Shown here one piece after another: positions 60,798 to 64,000 of a stretch of 64,000 bases of DNA. Each line of letters begins with the position of its first letter. Positions within the stretch are counted from its first letter, which is position 1. Source of the stretch: Tridacna crocea. Lineage: Eukaryota; Mollusca; Bivalvia; Cardiida; Cardiidae. The stretch is from contig OX031072.1 of NCBI GenBank assembly GCA_943736015.1, positions 10,195,501-10,259,500 on the forward strand. Reading direction: 5' to 3'. The position numbers and the translations under genes were made by a program. The notes beneath the pieces were generated by a model that searched no databases, had not been told where the DNA came from, and saw only the letters and a program-made list of their open reading frames with translations.

Positions 60798-61034
60798 TAT
60801 TTACCAAACAGCAGAAGTTTGGTCCCAGTCAATTTGAATGCATTTGTAGGAGACAAAATAACTGGCGTAAGTAATGATTTCTGTTTTGATAGGATAGAAA
60901 ACATCGTGGGGGTAGAAACCATTGTAGGTAAAGAGAAAATGCTGTTAACAGCATTTTCTCTTTTTCCACAAGGGTTTCACAATCCTTCTTCTTTAGCATT
61001 TGGTAAAAATCAGGATCCTGTGGTGAAGGTTTAA
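60798..61034. repeat. Hairpin TTAA MITE
   Basis: TTATTTACCAAACAGCAG at left, apex AATGCTGTTAACAGCATT, right GTGGTGAAGGTTTAA. Confidence 0.85.
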
Positions 61035-61121
61035 TACAGCAGTACATATGAAAACATAGCGATAAAAGGAAAAGTTCAGAATTGTGTGGTAAAAGGTTCA
61101 TAGTAAAACCCACCATTGGAT

Positions 61122-61328
61122 TAACCCACTACCAAACAATCCCCTAAAAGCTTTGAAAGATCTTTTGAAAAATTTCAAGTCATCAAAATTTTTATTACTT
61201 TTCCCACCATGTTTTCTATACTTTTGCAGCAAAATATCCTTATTTTAAATTCACTAAATAAATTTTTCTTGTCTGCATGATTATGCTATTAATTTGGACA
61301 AATCTTTTCATTGTGTGGTACAACAGTC
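61122..61328. repeat. Hairpin TTAA MITE, worn
   Basis: TTAACCCACTACCAAACAAT at left; the hairpin is degraded; GTGTGGTACAAC at right. Confidence 0.72.
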
Positions 61329-61392
61329 AATTTAAGAGTCAGAGTGGATTGCGATAACTCATTACTGTACACACTAAAGTGAAGATAATTAA

Positions 61393-61531
61393 TTTGTTAC
61401 CAAACAGCAGAATTTTAGACTAGTTCAAATTCAAAGCATTTGCTGACGACAAATTGAACATGACTGAAAAATTGAAATTTGGTTTGGGAAGGGTAGAAAG
61501 CATTGTGCGAAAAGGAGAAAATGCTGGTTAC
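61393..61531. repeat. Left half of hairpin TTAA MITE, broken at apex
   Basis: TTTGTTACCAAACAGCAG to AAATGCTGGTTAC, then a fragment of the SINE-like tail (CTTTTTTTGCCAGGGCATGG). Confidence 0.82.
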
Positions 61532-61729
61532 ATGTTTGCCTCATTAATTCAGTCAGCATCAATGAGCTGTATTCAACCTTTTTTTGCCAGGGCATGGCTC
61601 ATTTTTTGTGTCACAATGATAGTCATCAACCCAAAAAAGAGCTTGGTCAAGTAAGAATTAAGACTGTAAAATGTCAGTAAGAGGATTTGGGGATTAACAT
61701 AATATTATTAAAAATAACCCGAAGCCTTT

Positions 61730-61971
61730 ACAATACAAACCCCAACTTTCATGACCCTGACAGAAAAGGCATTTGAAAACATATTTGGAGAAGGAGAGAA
61801 TGCAAGTAATCAGCATTTTTCCCTATTTTCACTTTGTTTCATACACCCTCACAGATATATCCCCAGTTTGAATCAATATTGTTATCTAAATGTGTTTTGG
61901 ATAAGGACTGGGCTAAAAATTCTTGCAAATGTATTCAATTTGGACAAGTACAAAATTTGGTAAGGAGTTAA
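61730..61971. repeat. Hairpin TTAA MITE, worn, sharing its right TTAA
   Basis: CCTTTACAATACAAACC at left; right ATTTGGTAAGGAGTTAA. The TTAA at 61968 starts the next copy. Confidence 0.8.
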
Positions 61972-62195
61972 CCCTTTACCACACAATCCCTACTTTTAAC
62001 GACCCTGAGAAAGAAGTCTTTTGAAAAGAATGTAGGAAATGGAGAAAATGCTGATAACCAGCATTTTTTCCTTTTCCCACATTGTTTTCTAACATACTGG
62101 AAACAAATTTCAGTTTTTGAGTTACATTTATTTTTTCATCTGCAAGTGCTTTCAATTTGGACAGGTCTTAGATTTGTTGTTTGGTAAAGACTTAA
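61968..62195. repeat. Hairpin TTAA MITE, full length
   Basis: TTAACCCTTTACCACACAAT to TTTGGTAAAGACTTAA. Confidence 0.92.
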
Positions 62196-62235
62196 ACATT
62201 ATGATTTTCTACTTGCTCTCTAAGCAAAGATCAAT

Positions 62236-63134
62236 TTAAAACAAGAGGACCATCATGGTTCTATATCACTCACCTGAGTAGTGTTACGGGAGACCACTCC
62301 TTCCTGCATGGCATACTCCCGATTTAAATACAATACCTGGCTACTGCGTCAGGGAGATATCTCTTTGGCTCAGTGGTTAGGGTATTGGCTTTGCGTCCGG
62401 GAGTTCGGAGTTCGAATCCCGCTCCGATCCTTATTTCTGCCATGCATTTATTCATTTGTTTCTTTGTTACGGACTTCGTTCGTAAGATGGGGGCTCATCC
62501 AGGATTGGCCATTGAGCCATTAATCCCATTTGTTGTCCAAAATCGGACTTCCTGCCTAATAAGGCTTTGAGTCATCAATAAATGATGACTTTAAGAGGGG
62601 GTGTGTTACGGGAGACCACTCCTTCCTGCATGGCATACTCCCGATTTAAATACAATACCTGACTACTGCGTCAGGGAGATATCTCTTTGGCTCAGTGGTT
62701 AAGGTATTGGCCTTGCGTCCGGGAGTTCGGGGTTCGAATCCCGCTCGGTACCTTATTTCTGCCATGCATTTATTCATATGTTTCTTTGTTACGGACTTCG
62801 TTCGTAAGATGGGGGCTCGTCCGGGATTGGCCATTGAGCCATTAGTCCCATTTGTTGTCCAAAATCGGACTTCCTGCCTAATAAGGCTTTGAGTCATCAA
62901 TAAATGATGACTTTAAGAGGGGGTGTGTTACGGGAGACCACTCCTTCCTGCATGGCATACTCCCGATTGAAATACAATACCTGGCTACTGCGTCAGGGAG
63001 ATATCTCTTTGGCTCAGTGGTTAGGGTATTGGCTTTGCGTCCGGGAGTTCGGAGTTCGAATCCCGCTCCGACCCTTATTTCTGCCATGCATTTATTTATT
63101 TGTTTCTTTGTTACGGACTTCGTTCGTAAGAGTA
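62236..63134 (+). repeat. Tandem tRNA-derived SINE, 322-base unit, about 2.7 copies
   Basis: Units start at about 62282, 62604 and 62926 with TGTTACGGGAGACCACTCC. Each holds an RNA polymerase III A-box (TGGCTCAGTGGTTAGGGT) and a B-box (GGTTCGAATCCC or GAGTTCGAATCCC) 30-40 bases apart, and ends TGATGACTTTAAGAGGGG. A leader AACAAGAGGACCATCATGGT precedes the first copy. The tRNA part does not form a complete acceptor stem, so I do not call tRNA genes. Confidence 0.88.
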
Positions 63135-63139
63135 GTAAG

Positions 63140-63990
63140 CAGTAAAGGTCAACAATGAAGATAAATACCATATATCAAGTTCAAGGCCAAATGATAATGA
63201 AACTAGAGCAGCAAATTGTTGCAAGATATGCCCGTCTCAAAGCCAGTTGTCAAGGAGGTATAATAAATGCAAAGGGCAGGTAATGCAACAAATATGTTGA
63301 CAAAGTCTCAAGTCAATTTGACTTGAGGTAACAAAGTTCTGTTCCGGACAAGCAAGAAAATTAATACTGTATAAATGAAAATCAAAATGAAATCAGTGTA
63401 AAGTATTGTTCTTGAGCGTAATATTGCAACAAATACCAGTATGCATTCCAAGTTTGAAGTTGGTCTGACTTGAGATGACAAAGTTATATTCCTCACAAGC
63501 ACTAAATGCTGTAAAAATGAAGATCAAAGGGATATAACTCAAAGACAATACAAAGTAGAGTTAAAAATCTTGCACACTGCACTTCAAAATTTTGCAATAA
63601 ATAAGCGTACCATATTTCAAGCTATTCCTACTTAAGATGACAAAGTTTTGCTCCAGACAAGCAAGAAATGCTATAAAAATGAAGATGAAAGGGGGGAATA
63701 ACTCAAAATTCATGCTTGGTAGAGTTTTGGTTCTTTTGCACTGCACTCCGTATTATTGCAACAAACACAAATGCCAAGTTTTAGGTTTGGAGATGACAAA
63801 GTTATGCTCTGAACAAAGAACTACATGTATTTTAAAGAATTTTCATTTCAAGGGCAAATAACTCCAGCCATTCTATAAGACCAATAATAGAACCCGTCTG
63901 AGATCTTATCATCATATATATTTTGACCAAGTTTGGTGCTGATTGGCTAATAATTGTAGATGCTAAAGTGTAAACAAAAAGATTTTTAAA
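63140..63990. repeat. Degenerate tandem array, about 155-base units
   Basis: Units recur near 63.29, 63.43, 63.60 and 63.75 kb with GAGATGACAAAGTTATGCTC, AGCAAGAAATGCTATAAAAA and GGGGAATAACTCAAA. Confidence 0.8.
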
Positions 63991-64000
63991 GATTTCCTTC

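Larger units (their letters stand above)
60204..64000. other. Region after FAM20-like gene, repeats only
   Basis: MITEs fill 60.2-62.2 kb, a tandem tRNA-derived SINE 62.28-63.13 kb and a degenerate array the rest. No exon was supported on either strand. Confidence 0.65.

Noticed and set aside
62281-63158. tRNA genes, and proteins of 80-84 codons
   Set aside because: A- and B-boxes are present but the acceptor stem does not close, and the tandem context fits a SINE. The frames are just the SINE unit translated.

Overview
The window is nuclear DNA of a metazoan, most likely a heterodont bivalve mollusc. The genes are split by GT-AG introns, intron and intergenic DNA is AT-rich, and every kilobase carries short hairpin repeats. 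Several dispersed repeats resemble families I know from clam-type genomes, such as the hairpin SINE with a 'TTAATGCATCTGC' start and the array opening with a CCCCCC/GGGGGG hairpin. The organism call is an inference from repeat style and gene content, because no species marker is present.

Four protein genes can be built exon by exon, all on the + strand. (1) At 1513-2863 is the 3' part of a GPI-anchored Ly6/uPAR-domain protein; its signal-peptide exon is not visible. (2) At 12489-34691 is an 18-exon mind bomb-type E3 ubiquitin ligase: MIB/HERC2, ZZ, MIB/HERC2, Mib SH3-like repeats, ankyrin repeats and one C-terminal RING, ending in a CaaX-like box. Every intron phase matches except in exon 10, where the ankyrin frame breaks by one base. 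(3) At 37887-40439 is a 4-exon homologue of the centrosomal protein CEP15 (C3orf14). (4) At 46646-60203 is a 9-exon FAM20C-like secretory-pathway kinase with all recognisable catalytic residues and the eight family cysteines.

The rest is mostly mobile DNA. More than 45 full or broken copies of one ~228 bp MITE are present. They have TTAA at both ends, termini like CCCTTTACCAAAC, and a long near-perfect central hairpin. TTAA ends suggest mobilisation by a piggyBac-type transposase, which is not in the window. The hairpin arms co-vary between copies, several copies are broken exactly at the hairpin apex, some sit end to end sharing one TTAA, and one supplies the apparent stop codon of the FAM20 gene.

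Other repeats are a 420-450 bp foldback element with target duplications (5.2 and 6.0 kb), a foldback pair at 19.6 and 34.3 kb inside and just at the end of the mind bomb gene, a degenerate GC-richer array (10.0-12.2 kb), ~155 bp tandem arrays (51.7-53.0, 53.8-54.5 and 63.1-63.9 kb), a 322 bp tandem tRNA-derived SINE (62.3-63.1 kb), and a 1.4 kb inverted repeat in the FAM20 gene.

The genes do not form one pathway. They are a membrane-anchored surface protein, a ubiquitin ligase, a centrosome protein and a Golgi kinase. No RNA gene, CRISPR array or bacterial-type operon is present.
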